A stretch of DNA of 64,000 bases, taken from the NCBI RefSeq assembly GCF_016755635.1, contig NZ_CP051500.1, positions 1,426,001 to 1,490,000 on the forward strand, in the 5' to 3' direction. The first letter of the stretch is position 1. Each line of letters begins with the position of its first letter. A program made the translations under genes and the position numbers. The notes below the pieces were generated by a model that was given only the letters and a program-made list of their open reading frames with translations, was not told where the DNA came from and ran no database searches. Shown piece by piece: positions 19,294 through 28,289 of this stretch. Source of the DNA: Helicobacter pylori. Its GTDB lineage: Bacteria > Campylobacterota > Campylobacteria > Campylobacterales > Helicobacteraceae.

Positions 19294-20480
19294 ATGTTTT
19301 TTAAAACTTATCAAAAATTATTGGGCGCGAGCTGTTTGGCGTTGTATTTAGCGGGCTGTGGGAGTGATAGTAGCGAACCATTGGTTGAGGTTGAAAAAAT
19401 AGCTTCAATTCTACCGTGAAAATCATTTCTAAAACCGATAACATAGAAATCCAAGACTTGAAGCTCAATCGTGGGAATTGCGAGCATGATCAAAATTTCT
19501 TGGTAAAGTTAATACAAGATACAGCCAATGCATACCTGTTTGCATCAGAAAAAGAAAAAGCGATTAAAAACCACCAAGCAAAAATCGCAAGACTTCAAAA
19601 AGATTTAGAAGAACTCACGCAGTATGTGCAACAATTCAACAATCTTGATAAATTGTTAGAAAATATTTATAACGCTATCGTTCAAATGGATTACTTTAAA
19701 CAAGCTAAAGAATATAATAATCCAGCATATGGTGATGCAAAAGCTTTTGATAAAGCTCCTAGAAAATTCAAGCTTCTTTACCAAACAGTTGGTTCTAGTG
19801 TAATGAGTAATGACTCTGTTTTATCTAAATCCTTAATAGGAGGATTAGTACATTTATCAGAAGAAAATGATAACCCAATACATGTTGTTAAGAGGATGCT
19901 TGATGACTTTCTGAGTAATAAACTGATCTATAAACTGATCTACGAACAGAATACATGGGGAATACTACATGACAATATAATAGGTGCTATTGAAGACACT
20001 AAAAACCCCAAAGACTACCCCTATATCAACCTTAAAGAACTCAAAAAATTAATAGATAGTATTGTTGATGATAATGGCAATTTAGCCGATGGCTTTTTGA
20101 TTTTGAATGAATATCCTAATAGGGTATCAAAAAAAGGTCTTCAAAGCCTTGCTAAACTAAAATCCATGTGGCCTAGCGTAGGGAAATTTTATTTCGCTTA
20201 TTTGAAAGAAGCTATCCCAAGGCATGCCAAAGAAATTACTGACAAGCAGATTAGTTCTGAAGAAAAATCTATCAAAGCCATTCAAGCCAAGCTGACTAAA
20301 ACAACCCAAGACATTAGTAAAATGGAAAAAATCATTAAAGATTTAGAAAGCAAGAAAAACACCTTATCAGTGTATTTAAAATTTGGAGAAACTTTCACAG
20401 CGCATTATAAATGTCAAAACCTTATAGAAGTTGAAGTCAAAACCGACAAAGGCGCTTGGACTTTTAACTTTAAGAGATAA
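19294..20480 (+). pseudogene. Lipoprotein gene frameshifted at an A6 tract
   Basis: The ATG at 19294 opens a lipoprotein signal (GASCLALYLAGCGSDSS, lipobox LAGC) that hits a stop at about 19420. The downstream frame, open from 19416 to 20480, encodes the remaining 354 residues. An A6 run at 19394-19399 lies between them; seven A's would restore one continuous lipoprotein of about 395 residues. The body is helical, with a coiled coil (HQAKIARLQKDLEELTQY) and a second near the C-terminus, and no family I recognise. It is HP1438-like. It may be phase-variable, truncated in this strain, or a sequencing error. Confidence 0.75.
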
Positions 20481-20491
20481 ATCAGGCAAAT

Positions 20492-20961
20492 ATGGACAAT
20501 CATAACCCCACAGACAGAGAAAAAGAAGGAGCAAAAATCCTTATAGAAGAGCTTAAAATCTTGCAGGGCGTTATCAATAGAATGGTGCAAAATTCTTTGG
20601 AGTGCAAGAAATGGACACTCGCGCTCGCTGTGGGTGTCTTATCCCTTAAAATAGAAGCGATTTCTAATTCTTATGGGTTATGCATTTTAGGGGTGCTACT
20701 TCTATGTTTTTGGTTTTTAGACGCTTATTATCTCACGCAAGAAAGGTTGTTTAGGGAGAGCAATACCAATGGCTCATAGAAAACAGACTTAAAACCGATG
20801 AGAGGCTATTTGAAGTCTTTCCTACTCATCAAACTTGCCAATTAACGCAACTCTTATCCGCCATGTTTTCAATTAGCCCTTCTTCAATTAGCCTTCTCCC
20901 CTATTGGGTGTTAGCTCTTTGTTTGGTGGGCTATGGTTTGTTTTTAATTCTGTTTCAATGA
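20492..20961 (+). pseudogene. Two-TM membrane protein, frameshifted C-terminus
   Basis: The intact part (20492-20779, 95 residues) has a charged N-terminal helix and two hydrophobic segments (about residues 42-55 and 61-79), then DAYYLTQERLFRE. That tail resembles small two-TM proteins of defence or effector type. A different frame then continues without a stop from about 20771 to 20961, encoding WLIENRLKTDERLFEVFP and a further TM-like tail ending in GYGLFLILFQ. I infer a single disrupted gene, HP1439-like, 11 bases downstream of the lipoprotein gene. Confidence 0.6.
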
Positions 20962-21427
20962 AGCACTGGCTATAAAACAACTTGACTCCAATCAAACGAC
21001 AACTTTTAAAGCGTTTTAAGATTTAGGGTATCGCAAAATAACCCCCACCCCCTTATGAATTTCACTATAAAATAAAACTTAAAACTATAAAAATAAGACT
21101 TTAAACACCAATACTTGATAAGAACAGAATTTTCAAATCCAAACGCATTCATAATCAGCTCAGACCTACCAAAAACACCAAAAACAAAACTCAAACACAA
21201 GAAAAACAAAGCAAAACAACAAAAACCATAAGCAGTAAAAAAACAAACGATTAAGAAATAAAAATTAAAACGCAATAAGTAAGAAATAACAAACAACAAG
21301 TAAACTAAACACATTAAACATTAAATATAAAGACACCAACAACTAAAAATATAAGCATTAAGAAATAACAAACAATAAGCAAACAAGAATTAAACAAAAT
21401 CAAGAAGTAAAAAAGAAAGAAAAGCTC
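20962..21427. other. Non-coding, G-poor region downstream of the 16S trailer
   Basis: I see no convincing gene here. About 21070-21430 is strongly depleted in G on the plus strand. It contains degenerate repeats of TAAGAAATAACAAACAA (near 21283 and 21359). An open frame at 21006-21314 on the minus strand reflects this skew and has no protein-like features. The region may hold the 16S precursor 3' end. Confidence 0.5.
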
Positions 21428-21428
21428 A

Positions 21429-21447
21429 ATCTTTCAAAACTAAGCAA
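21429..21447 (-). other. 16S pre-rRNA trailer half of processing stem
   Basis: The transcribed (minus) strand here is the reverse complement of the leader at 23395-23413, with one mismatch in 19 bases. It lies about 70 bases beyond the 16S 3' end. The two would pair to close a loop carrying the whole 16S rRNA, the usual RNase III substrate. Confidence 0.7.
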
Positions 21448-21479
21448 CAAGAAGTTCTTTTGTCAGGTAATACTCTTTG

Positions 21480-21505
21480 GCTTTTAACAAGCGAATGTTA
21501 AAAGC
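21480..21505 (-). other. Hairpin just downstream of 16S 3' end
   Basis: GCTTTTAACA and TGTTAAAAGC form a perfect 10-bp stem with a 6-base loop, about 10 bases beyond the mature 16S 3' end. It may be a processing or structural element of the precursor. It is not followed by a clear T-run on the transcribed strand. Confidence 0.55.
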
Positions 21506-21514
21506 TTTTCTCTA

Positions 21515-23020
<1,506 letters not shown>

Positions 23021-23489
23021 GTGTTTGTCCTAAAGCTCTTTTGTTTTTTGATAGGCTATCATTATTTCTAATAATAGCTTTAGCGTATCACAAGAACTCG
23101 TTTTATACTTTATTGAATAAAACGGGTTGTGTTCTTAAGTATTACAACAACAAAACAGAAAGAAACTTTTCAAAAAGGTTTAGCCAAACGCTAACCTTAA
23201 AATACTCTCATGCCATTCAGTCATCAATCATAATGATATAAATGATATAATCATCATAATCAATGAAATTGATTGGCACTGGTTGGATAAGAATTTCTTA
23301 TAAAAGAATGAAAGTTATTGAAACCCTCACTCTTTTTATAATAAGTCATCCTTAAATCATTTAGAATATCCCTTTAAAAAAAACTTCTATCAATTTGCTT
23401 AGTTTTCAAAGATCGTTTGCTTTTAATCAGCTATCCTTGTAAGTTATCAAGCGGCTTTTTAAAAGCCCTTGCTGAAACAAGGAAATGAA
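23021..23489 (-). other. Long 16S pre-rRNA leader
   Basis: No gene is seen here. The minus strand is AT-rich and would form a leader of about 465 bases from the promoter near 23490. It contains a segment reading CTTTGAAAACTAAGC (complement of 23397-23411) that pairs with the trailer, and a GGGCTTTTAAAAAGCC hairpin at about 23453-23468. Confidence 0.55.
23395..23413 (-). other. 16S pre-rRNA leader half of processing stem
   Basis: This 19-base segment is complementary in the transcript to 21429-21447 with one mismatch. A further AACTTCT segment matches after a bulge. A leader-trailer stem in H. pylori 16S maturation is, to my knowledge, published; here it is read directly. Confidence 0.7.
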
Positions 23490-23495
23490 AGTATA
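23490..23495 (-). promoter_or_regulatory. Probable -10 of the 16S rRNA promoter
   Basis: The complement reads TATACT, preceded on the transcribed strand by an extended ATGAC. It lies upstream of the leader half of the processing stem, so any 16S promoter must be at or beyond this point. It is also just beyond the stop codon of the gene at 23525. Confidence 0.45.
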
Positions 23496-23524
23496 GTCAT
23501 AGAAAGCTTAAGGTTTGCTTAAAT

Positions 23525-24304
23525 CTAGGGAATGTTTGGGAAAATATTTTGATTTTTTAGAGCGTTTAAAAATTTTACGATCTTTTCTTTAGGGATAATC
23601 ACTAAACTTTCGTGGTTTTCTAAAGTGCTACTAGCCATTCCCATAAACTCCCCCACTTCGCTAAAATAAGGCCTCCCTCCCCACAACACGCTCCCCTTTT
23701 TAAAAGAACTATCAAGCGAAAGAAACTTTTTAGATTTCAAAAGTTCAGCCACAGAAATGTCCGTTATCTGTATGGAAAAAGAATTCCCCTCATTTAACGC
23801 TGGGTAGTAGAGATCAGAATTGGGTGTTTTTTGATCGGTATAAGGATTTGAATGGAAAGTTTGAGCGTATTTGGCATAAATCCTTGCATGATAATAACTC
23901 TCTTCTCTTTTATGGCAATAATCGTCTCTAAAATCGGCAGTTTTTAAAAGCGAAAGCCCTTGATTCCTATCCATCGCTTCAAGGTGCAAGCTGGCTATAC
24001 AAATCAGCTCTTTAGCGCTACTGTCTTGCATTTTGGCTAAAATCGTTTTAGGGTATAAGCCGTTAGAATAAAGCGTTTCAGAAGAAGCGATATAACGCCC
24101 GTTTTTGAGCAAAGTCGCATAGCCTTCTTTATAAGTCCCATCGCTAAAATACACTTTCAATAACGCAACAGAATAAACCCATGCAGGGAGCGTTGGATCA
24201 AGGGGCGGTTCGTCTCTAACGATCTGAATGTTATTAGCGTTCATCATGCATGAAAATAAAACGATGCAACAACCAACCGCTAATCTTTTATGCCAAAACG
24301 CCAT
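23525..24304 (-). CDS. Exported protein of unknown function
   Basis: This 259-residue protein (HP1440-like) has a signal peptide (KRLAVGCCIVLFSCMMNANN). The mature part contains VALLKVYFSDGTYKEGYATLLKNGRYIASSE, split by a loop from GSVLWGGRPYFSEVGEFMGM. The order of a strand with an exposed turn, an ASSE motif and a late G-x-VLWGG...GEFMGM is reminiscent of chymotrypsin-fold proteins, but I see no full His-Asp-Ser triad. I treat it as a periplasmic protein of unknown role. It lies upstream of the 16S gene on the same strand. Confidence 0.7.
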   Translation of the reverse strand: MAFWHKRLAVGCCIVLFSCMMNANNIQIVRDEPPLDPTLPAWVYSVALLKVYFSDGTYKEGYATLLKNGRYIASSETLYSNGLYPKTILAKMQDSSAKELICIASLHLEAMDRNQGLSLLKTADFRDDYCHKREESYYHARIYAKYAQTFHSNPYTDQKTPNSDLYYPALNEGNSFSIQITDISVAELLKSKKFLSLDSSFKKGSVLWGGRPYFSEVGEFMGMASSTLENHESLVIIPKEKIVKFLNALKNQNIFPNIP

Positions 24305-24381
24305 TATCCAACTTACCGCTTAAATTTCAAAAGTATCCTACAACACTATCGGCTAAAATACCATTTGTTTTAATTTGTTGC

Positions 24382-24387
24382 TATAAT
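24382..24387 (+). promoter_or_regulatory. -10 element of ppiA
   Basis: TATAAT is found here, giving a predicted transcript start near 24394. This makes the ATG at 24396 unlikely as the start and supports the later ATG at 24429. Confidence 0.5.
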
Positions 24388-24428
24388 TAGATCATTTGAA
24401 TGACAAAAGCTTATCGCAAAGGTTTATG

Positions 24429-24917
24429 ATGGATCCAATTAAAACTTATGAAATTAAAGAAGAAGAGCTTGCAAAAACCGCTTACGCCACAATCAAAACC
24501 AATAAAGGCAATATCGCTCTAGAGCTTTTTTACAAAGACGCGCCCCAAGCGGTGAGTAACTTTGTAGCTCTAGCTAAAGAGGGTTTTTATGATGGGCTTA
24601 ATTTCCATCGTGTGATCGCCGGCTTTGTGGCTCAAGGAGGTTGCCCTTATGGCACAGGCACAGGCGGGCCAGGACACCGCATTAAATGCGAAGTGGCCCA
24701 TAACCCCAACAAGCACAAAAGAGGCTCTATTTCTATGGCGCATGCTGGGAGAGACACAGGGGGGAGTCAATTTTTCTTGTGTTTTGTGGATTTGCCCCAT
24801 TTAGATGGCGAACACACCGTGTTTGGCAAGATCACTAGTGCAGAAGGTCTTAGCGTTTTGGATAAAATCAAGCAAGGCGATATAATAGAAAGCGTTGTGT
24901 TTAGCTCTTCTCTATAA
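24429..24917 (+). CDS. ppiA: Peptidyl-prolyl cis-trans isomerase, cyclophilin type
   Basis: Cyclophilin-type isomerases accelerate proline isomerisation during protein folding. The protein from the ATG at 24429 has 162 residues. It shows the core [14 protein letters not shown] (active-site FHR), [19 protein letters not shown] (substrate-binding), and [19 protein letters not shown] chose 24429 over 24396 because AAAGG lies 6 bases upstream and the -10 leaves no room for a leader on the longer form. No signal peptide is seen, so it is predicted cytoplasmic. csrA follows 17 bases downstream. Confidence 0.93.
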   Translation: MDPIKTYEIKEEELAKTAYATIKTNKGNIALELFYKDAPQAVSNFVALAKEGFYDGLNFHRVIAGFVAQGGCPYGTGTGGPGHRIKCEVAHNPNKHKRGSISMAHAGRDTGGSQFFLCFVDLPHLDGEHTVFGKITSAEGLSVLDKIKQGDIIESVVFSSSL

Positions 24918-24934
24918 GGAACAAGAAACTAGAC

Positions 24935-25165
24935 ATGCTCATACTCAGCCGCAAAGTTAATGAAGGGATTGTCATTGATGATAATATCCACATTAAAGTC
25001 ATTTCCATAGATAGAGGGAGTGTGCGTTTAGGGTTTGAAGCGCCTGGAAGCACCCTTATTTTGCGCGCTGAACTCAAAGAGGCTATTGTGAGCGAAAACC
25101 AAAAAGCTTCTGCGTGCGTAGATGAAAGCTTGTTAGAAAACATCAAAAAGGTCATTAAGCCTTGA
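24935..25165 (+). CDS. csrA: Carbon storage regulator CsrA
   Basis: CsrA is an RNA-binding dimer that represses or stabilises target mRNAs by binding GGA motifs. In H. pylori it affects motility and virulence. The 76-residue protein begins [15 protein letters not shown] and has the RVRLGFEAP-like segment SVRLGFEAP near residues 30-38. The C-terminus is somewhat longer than the E. coli protein. Its stop overlaps the ispE start, so translation is coupled. Confidence 0.96.
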   Translation: MLILSRKVNEGIVIDDNIHIKVISIDRGSVRLGFEAPGSTLILRAELKEAIVSENQKASACVDESLLENIKKVIKP

Positions 25166-25968
25166 CGTATGTTTTTGAGGTTTATCCTAAAATCAATATT
25201 TTTTTAAAAATCCTTCACAAAGAAGGGGCTTACCACAAGCTCATTTCTCGCATGTGTTTGGTCAAAGACAAGCTCAAAGACATTATCAGCGTCAAAAGCG
25301 CGCTTTCCTTTTCGCTAAAAGGGGATTTTGACTGCCCTTTAGAAGAAAACTCGCTCTTTAAAGCCCTCCAAGTTTTAAAAAATTTTTTAAAATCAAAAAA
25401 TTTCTCTCATTCTGTCATCAAATCCCTAGACACCCTAGCGATTGAAGTGGAAAAAAACATCCCCACTCAAGCCGGGTTAGGCGGTGGGAGTGCTGATGCT
25501 GGGGGGCTATTGTATCATTTAAATCGGATTTTTGACTGGCATTTGAGTTTAAAAGAGCTTTATAGCATGGGATCTTTAGTGGGTGCGGACACCAATTTTT
25601 TCATCTCACAATACAAAAGCGCTAACGCTACTTCTTATGGCGAAGTCATTGAAAATTTTGAAGAAGAGCCTTTAGAAAATCGCCTAGAAATCTATGCGCC
25701 AAATCATGTTTTTTGCAGCACCAAAGCCGTTTATCAAGCCTATAAGCCTGAAACTTGTTTTTCTCAAGCTAAAGAATGGCTTAAAAAGCCGAGTTTGGAA
25801 TGCCTAAAGACTTGCGACAGAAACGAATTAAACGATCTTTTAAAACCGGCTTTACTCACTAACCAAGCCTTAAGAGGTATAGAAAGCGAACTGGGCAAGG
25901 AGTGGTTTTTTAGCGGGAGCGGGAGCGCGTTTTTTAGGCTAAAGCCTGCGTTAAAAGGGGGCGAATGA
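25162..25968 (+). CDS. ispE: 4-diphosphocytidyl-2-C-methyl-D-erythritol kinase IspE
   Basis: IspE phosphorylates CDP-ME in the non-mevalonate isoprenoid pathway. The 268-residue GHMP kinase has the ATP-binding loop [16 protein letters not shown] (about residues 98-113). The N-terminal motif is [11 protein letters not shown], and a terminal [10 protein letters not shown] lies near the end. It starts with TTG, overlapping the csrA TGA. It ends 4 bases into smpB. Confidence 0.95.
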   Translation: MTYVFEVYPKINIFLKILHKEGAYHKLISRMCLVKDKLKDIISVKSALSFSLKGDFDCPLEENSLFKALQVLKNFLKSKNFSHSVIKSLDTLAIEVEKNIPTQAGLGGGSADAGGLLYHLNRIFDWHLSLKELYSMGSLVGADTNFFISQYKSANATSYGEVIENFEEEPLENRLEIYAPNHVFCSTKAVYQAYKPETCFSQAKEWLKKPSLECLKTCDRNELNDLLKPALLTNQALRGIESELGKEWFFSGSGSAFFRLKPALKGGE

Positions 25969-26423
25969 AACTCATTGCCAGCAATAAAAAAGCCTATTTT
26001 GACTATGAAATTTTGGAAACTTTGGAAGCGGGATTAGTGCTTTTAGGCTCTGAAGTGAAGGCTTTGAGGCAAACTAGGGTGAATTTAAAAGATAATTTTG
26101 TTAAAATAATCAAAGGAGAAGCTTTTTTATTTGGTGTTCATATATCATATTTAGATACAATCCATGCGTATTACAAGCCCAATGAAAGGCGAGAGCGTAA
26201 GTTGCTTTTACACAAAAAGCAATTATTGAAATGGCAGATTGAAGCGTCTAAAGAACGCTTGAGTATCGTAGGATTGAAATTGTATTTTAACCAAAGGAAT
26301 AAAGCTAAAATCCAAATTGCTTTAGTGAAAGGAAAAAAATTGCACGATAAAAGACAAAGTCTTAAAGAAAAAGCGCTCAATAAAGAAATTCTTGCTGATT
26401 TAAAACACCACTTTAAAGGATAA
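25965..26423 (+). CDS. smpB: SsrA-binding protein SmpB
   Basis: SmpB binds tmRNA and delivers it to stalled ribosomes in trans-translation. The 152-residue protein has the conserved SNKKAYFDYEILETLEAG start and LLGSEVKALRQ near residues 27-37. The basic C-terminal tail (LHDKRQSLKEKALNKE) reaches the mRNA channel. It overlaps ispE by 4 bases. tmRNA itself is not in this window. Confidence 0.97.
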   Translation: MKLIASNKKAYFDYEILETLEAGLVLLGSEVKALRQTRVNLKDNFVKIIKGEAFLFGVHISYLDTIHAYYKPNERRERKLLLHKKQLLKWQIEASKERLSIVGLKLYFNQRNKAKIQIALVKGKKLHDKRQSLKEKALNKEILADLKHHFKG

Positions 26424-26428
26424 TAATA

Positions 26429-26881
26429 ATGAAAGAAATGGTAGATTATGGGATTATAGGGTTTTTGATCTTCCTCTCTGTTATCGTTATAGCGATCGCA
26501 ATAGAAAGGTTGTGGTTTTTTGCCACTCTTCGTGTAGATGACTACACAGACAGGCGCAAATTAGAACTAGCCTTGCACAAACGACTGACTTTAGTAGCCA
26601 CGATTGGCTCAAACGCTCCTTATATCGGTCTTTTAGGGACGGTTATGGGGATCATGCTCACCTTTATGGATTTAGGCTCAGCTTCTGGCATTGACACTAA
26701 GGCGATCATGACTAATTTAGCCCTTGCTTTAAAAGCGACTGGCATGGGGTTATTGGTAGCGATCCCTGCGATTGTGATTTATAACTTGTTAGTGAGAAAA
26801 AGCGAGATTTTAGTTACCAAATGGGATATTTTCCACCACCCGGTTGATACGCAATCCCATGAGGTTTATAGCAAAGCCTAA
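26429..26881 (+). CDS. exbB: ExbB/TolQ-type proton-channel subunit
   Basis: ExbB-type proteins form the inner-membrane proton channel that energises TonB- or Tol-dependent processes. The 150-residue protein has three membrane segments (about residues 7-29, 58-80 and 95-119). The family segment IGLLGTVMGIMLTF is near 65-78, with ALKATGMGLLVAIPAI near 99-114. It is paired with exbD 11 bases downstream. No tonB follows, so the energised partner is encoded elsewhere. H. pylori has more than one ExbB set. Confidence 0.92.
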   Translation: MKEMVDYGIIGFLIFLSVIVIAIAIERLWFFATLRVDDYTDRRKLELALHKRLTLVATIGSNAPYIGLLGTVMGIMLTFMDLGSASGIDTKAIMTNLALALKATGMGLLVAIPAIVIYNLLVRKSEILVTKWDIFHHPVDTQSHEVYSKA

Positions 26882-26891
26882 GGATTGAGCG

Positions 26892-27293
26892 GTGAAAAAA
26901 GTAGAATCCATGAATGTGGTGCCTTTCATTGACATCATGCTTGTGTTGCTAGTGATCGTGCTTACAACGGCGTCTTTTGTGCAAACTTCAAAGCTCCCTA
27001 TTAGCATTCCTCAAGTGGATAAGGATAGCACTGACTCTAAAGATGTGTTGGACAAAAAACAAGTTACGATCGCTATTTCTAATAAGGGTTCTTTTTATTT
27101 TGACGATAAAGAAATCAGCTTTGAAAATTTAAAGCATAAGGTTTCCACTTTGGCTAAAGACACCCCTATTGTCTTGCAAGGCGATAAGAAAAGCAATTTG
27201 GATAACTTTATCAAAGTCGTGGATTTATTGCAAACAAACAATCTGAAACAGCTTTACATTCTTGTTGAAGATAAAAAGAATCAAAAAAATTAG
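26892..27293 (+). CDS. exbD: ExbD/TolR-type proton-channel subunit
   Basis: ExbD partners ExbB; a single N-terminal helix carries the essential Asp. The 133-residue protein begins with GTG (KKVESMNVVPFIDIMLVLLV), with Asp14 at the start of the helix matching the proton-carrying residue. The periplasmic part has the family VTIAISNKGSFYF and VLQGDKKSNLDNFIKVVD segments. exbB and exbD are adjacent, and a promoter for rpmH follows. Confidence 0.92.
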   Translation: MKKVESMNVVPFIDIMLVLLVIVLTTASFVQTSKLPISIPQVDKDSTDSKDVLDKKQVTIAISNKGSFYFDDKEISFENLKHKVSTLAKDTPIVLQGDKKSNLDNFIKVVDLLQTNNLKQLYILVEDKKNQKN

Positions 27294-27321
27294 TTTTAGT
27301 CAATTTTTAGCATTCTTTAGC

Positions 27322-27327
27322 TAAAAT
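27322..27327 (+). promoter_or_regulatory. Candidate -10 of the rpmH operon
   Basis: TAAAAT here lies about 38 bases upstream of the rpmH start. AAGGGAG lies just before the ATG. Confidence 0.4.
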
Positions 27328-27364
27328 CTACACTTATGTTTAATTTTTATCAAGGGAGTTTTAA

Positions 27365-27499
27365 ATGAAACGCACTTACCAACCACATAACACACCAAGA
27401 AAGCGAACCCATGGCTTTCTTGTGAGGATGAAAACCAAAAACGGGCGCAAGGTGATTAATGCCAGACGAGCTAAGGGCAGAAAAAAGCTTTCCGTCTAA
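27365..27499 (+). CDS. rpmH: 50S ribosomal protein L34
   Basis: L34 is a small, basic protein of the large ribosomal subunit. The 44-residue ORF begins [20 protein letters not shown] and ends with the standard [11 protein letters not shown]; length and composition match the family. Its 3' end overlaps rnpA by 41 bases in another frame, a known Helicobacter arrangement. It opens the rpmH-rnpA-yidD-yidC-jag-mnmE cluster. Confidence 0.98.
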   Translation: MKRTYQPHNTPRKRTHGFLVRMKTKNGRKVINARRAKGRKKLSV

Positions 27500-27944
27500 A
27501 CCCTATGACTCTTTAAAAAACAAGAGCGAGTTTGATAGGGTTTATCAAAAGGGGTTTAAAAAACATAACCCTTTTTTTTCGCTCTTTGTTTTGGATTTGT
27601 CAAAAGAGTCGCCAAAAGAAAAAGAGGGCTTTAAAGATCCGCTCTCTTGTAGGCTTAAAGACAAAAAAACGCTTTATTTATTAGGTTTAAGTGTGTCCAA
27701 AAAAGTTGGCAACGCCGTGAAACGAAACCTTATCAAACGCCGTTTGCGTTCGCTTACATTAAAGCATGCCGCTCTTTGTCAAGGGCTTGCTTTGGTGTTT
27801 GTGCCTAGAAGCGATTGTTACCATTTGGATTTTTGGGCTTTAGAAAAACATTTTTTAGAAATGCTAACTTCCATTAAAAACTATATGAACAAAACCTTAA
27901 AAGACTTGAAAAAAGGAATAATTCATACCTATGCGAAACAATAA
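27459..27944 (+). CDS. rnpA: Ribonuclease P protein component
   Basis: RnpA is the protein cofactor of RNase P in tRNA 5' maturation. The 161-residue protein has an N-terminal extension before the core [15 protein letters not shown]. The signature [20 protein letters not shown] (RNR-type motif) is near residues 85-104. It is longer than typical RnpA (about 115-120) because of an insertion ([20 protein letters not shown]) after the first strand. The start overlaps rpmH by 41 bases, and the stop overlaps yidD by 14. Confidence 0.95.
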   Translation: MPDELRAEKSFPSKPYDSLKNKSEFDRVYQKGFKKHNPFFSLFVLDLSKESPKEKEGFKDPLSCRLKDKKTLYLLGLSVSKKVGNAVKRNLIKRRLRSLTLKHAALCQGLALVFVPRSDCYHLDFWALEKHFLEMLTSIKNYMNKTLKDLKKGIIHTYAKQ

Positions 27945-28284
27945 AACGCCTTTTTTGAGCGCGATTTTTACGGCATCAATTAGGGGTTACCAACGCTTTT
28001 TTTCGGCTTTCACCCCTTCAAGCTGTCGGTTTTACCCCACTTGCTCCAACTACGCTCTGTGGTTGCTCTGTTTTGAAAGCCCTTTGAGCGCTATGGGTAA
28101 GATCGCTATAAGGATACTCTCATGCAACCCTTTTTGCTCTGGGGGCATTGCTTACCCTACTACTCGCTTGAAACGCCCTAGTTTGCTCCAATCTCATAAA
28201 GATTCTAATCGCAATTTTAAAACCATCACTTTTTGGCTCATTCCCACCAAAAGCCACGCAACTTACTACATCATTAAGGTTTAA
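27931..28284 (+). CDS. yidD: Membrane protein insertion efficiency factor YidD
   Basis: YidD is a small inner-membrane-associated protein that helps YidC insert membrane proteins. The 117-residue protein has the family motif [12 protein letters not shown] (about residues 32-43) and the second CNPFCSGG motif near 67-74. The overlap with rnpA and the close position before yidC fit co-expression. Confidence 0.95.
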   Translation: MRNNKTPFLSAIFTASIRGYQRFFSAFTPSSCRFYPTCSNYALWLLCFESPLSAMGKIAIRILSCNPFCSGGIAYPTTRLKRPSLLQSHKDSNRNFKTITFWLIPTKSHATYYIIKV

Positions 28285-28289
28285 TCACA

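Noticed and set aside
21006-21314. 102-residue hydrophobic ORF downstream of 16S
   Set aside because: It lies in a G-depleted tract whose complement is T-rich, so Phe/Leu/Tyr codons arise by composition. No ribosome site, and it overlaps the likely precursor trailer.
24396-24428. N-terminal extension of ppiA (11 residues)
   Set aside because: The -10 at 24382 would place the transcript start at this ATG with no leader, and AAAGG fits the later ATG at 24429.
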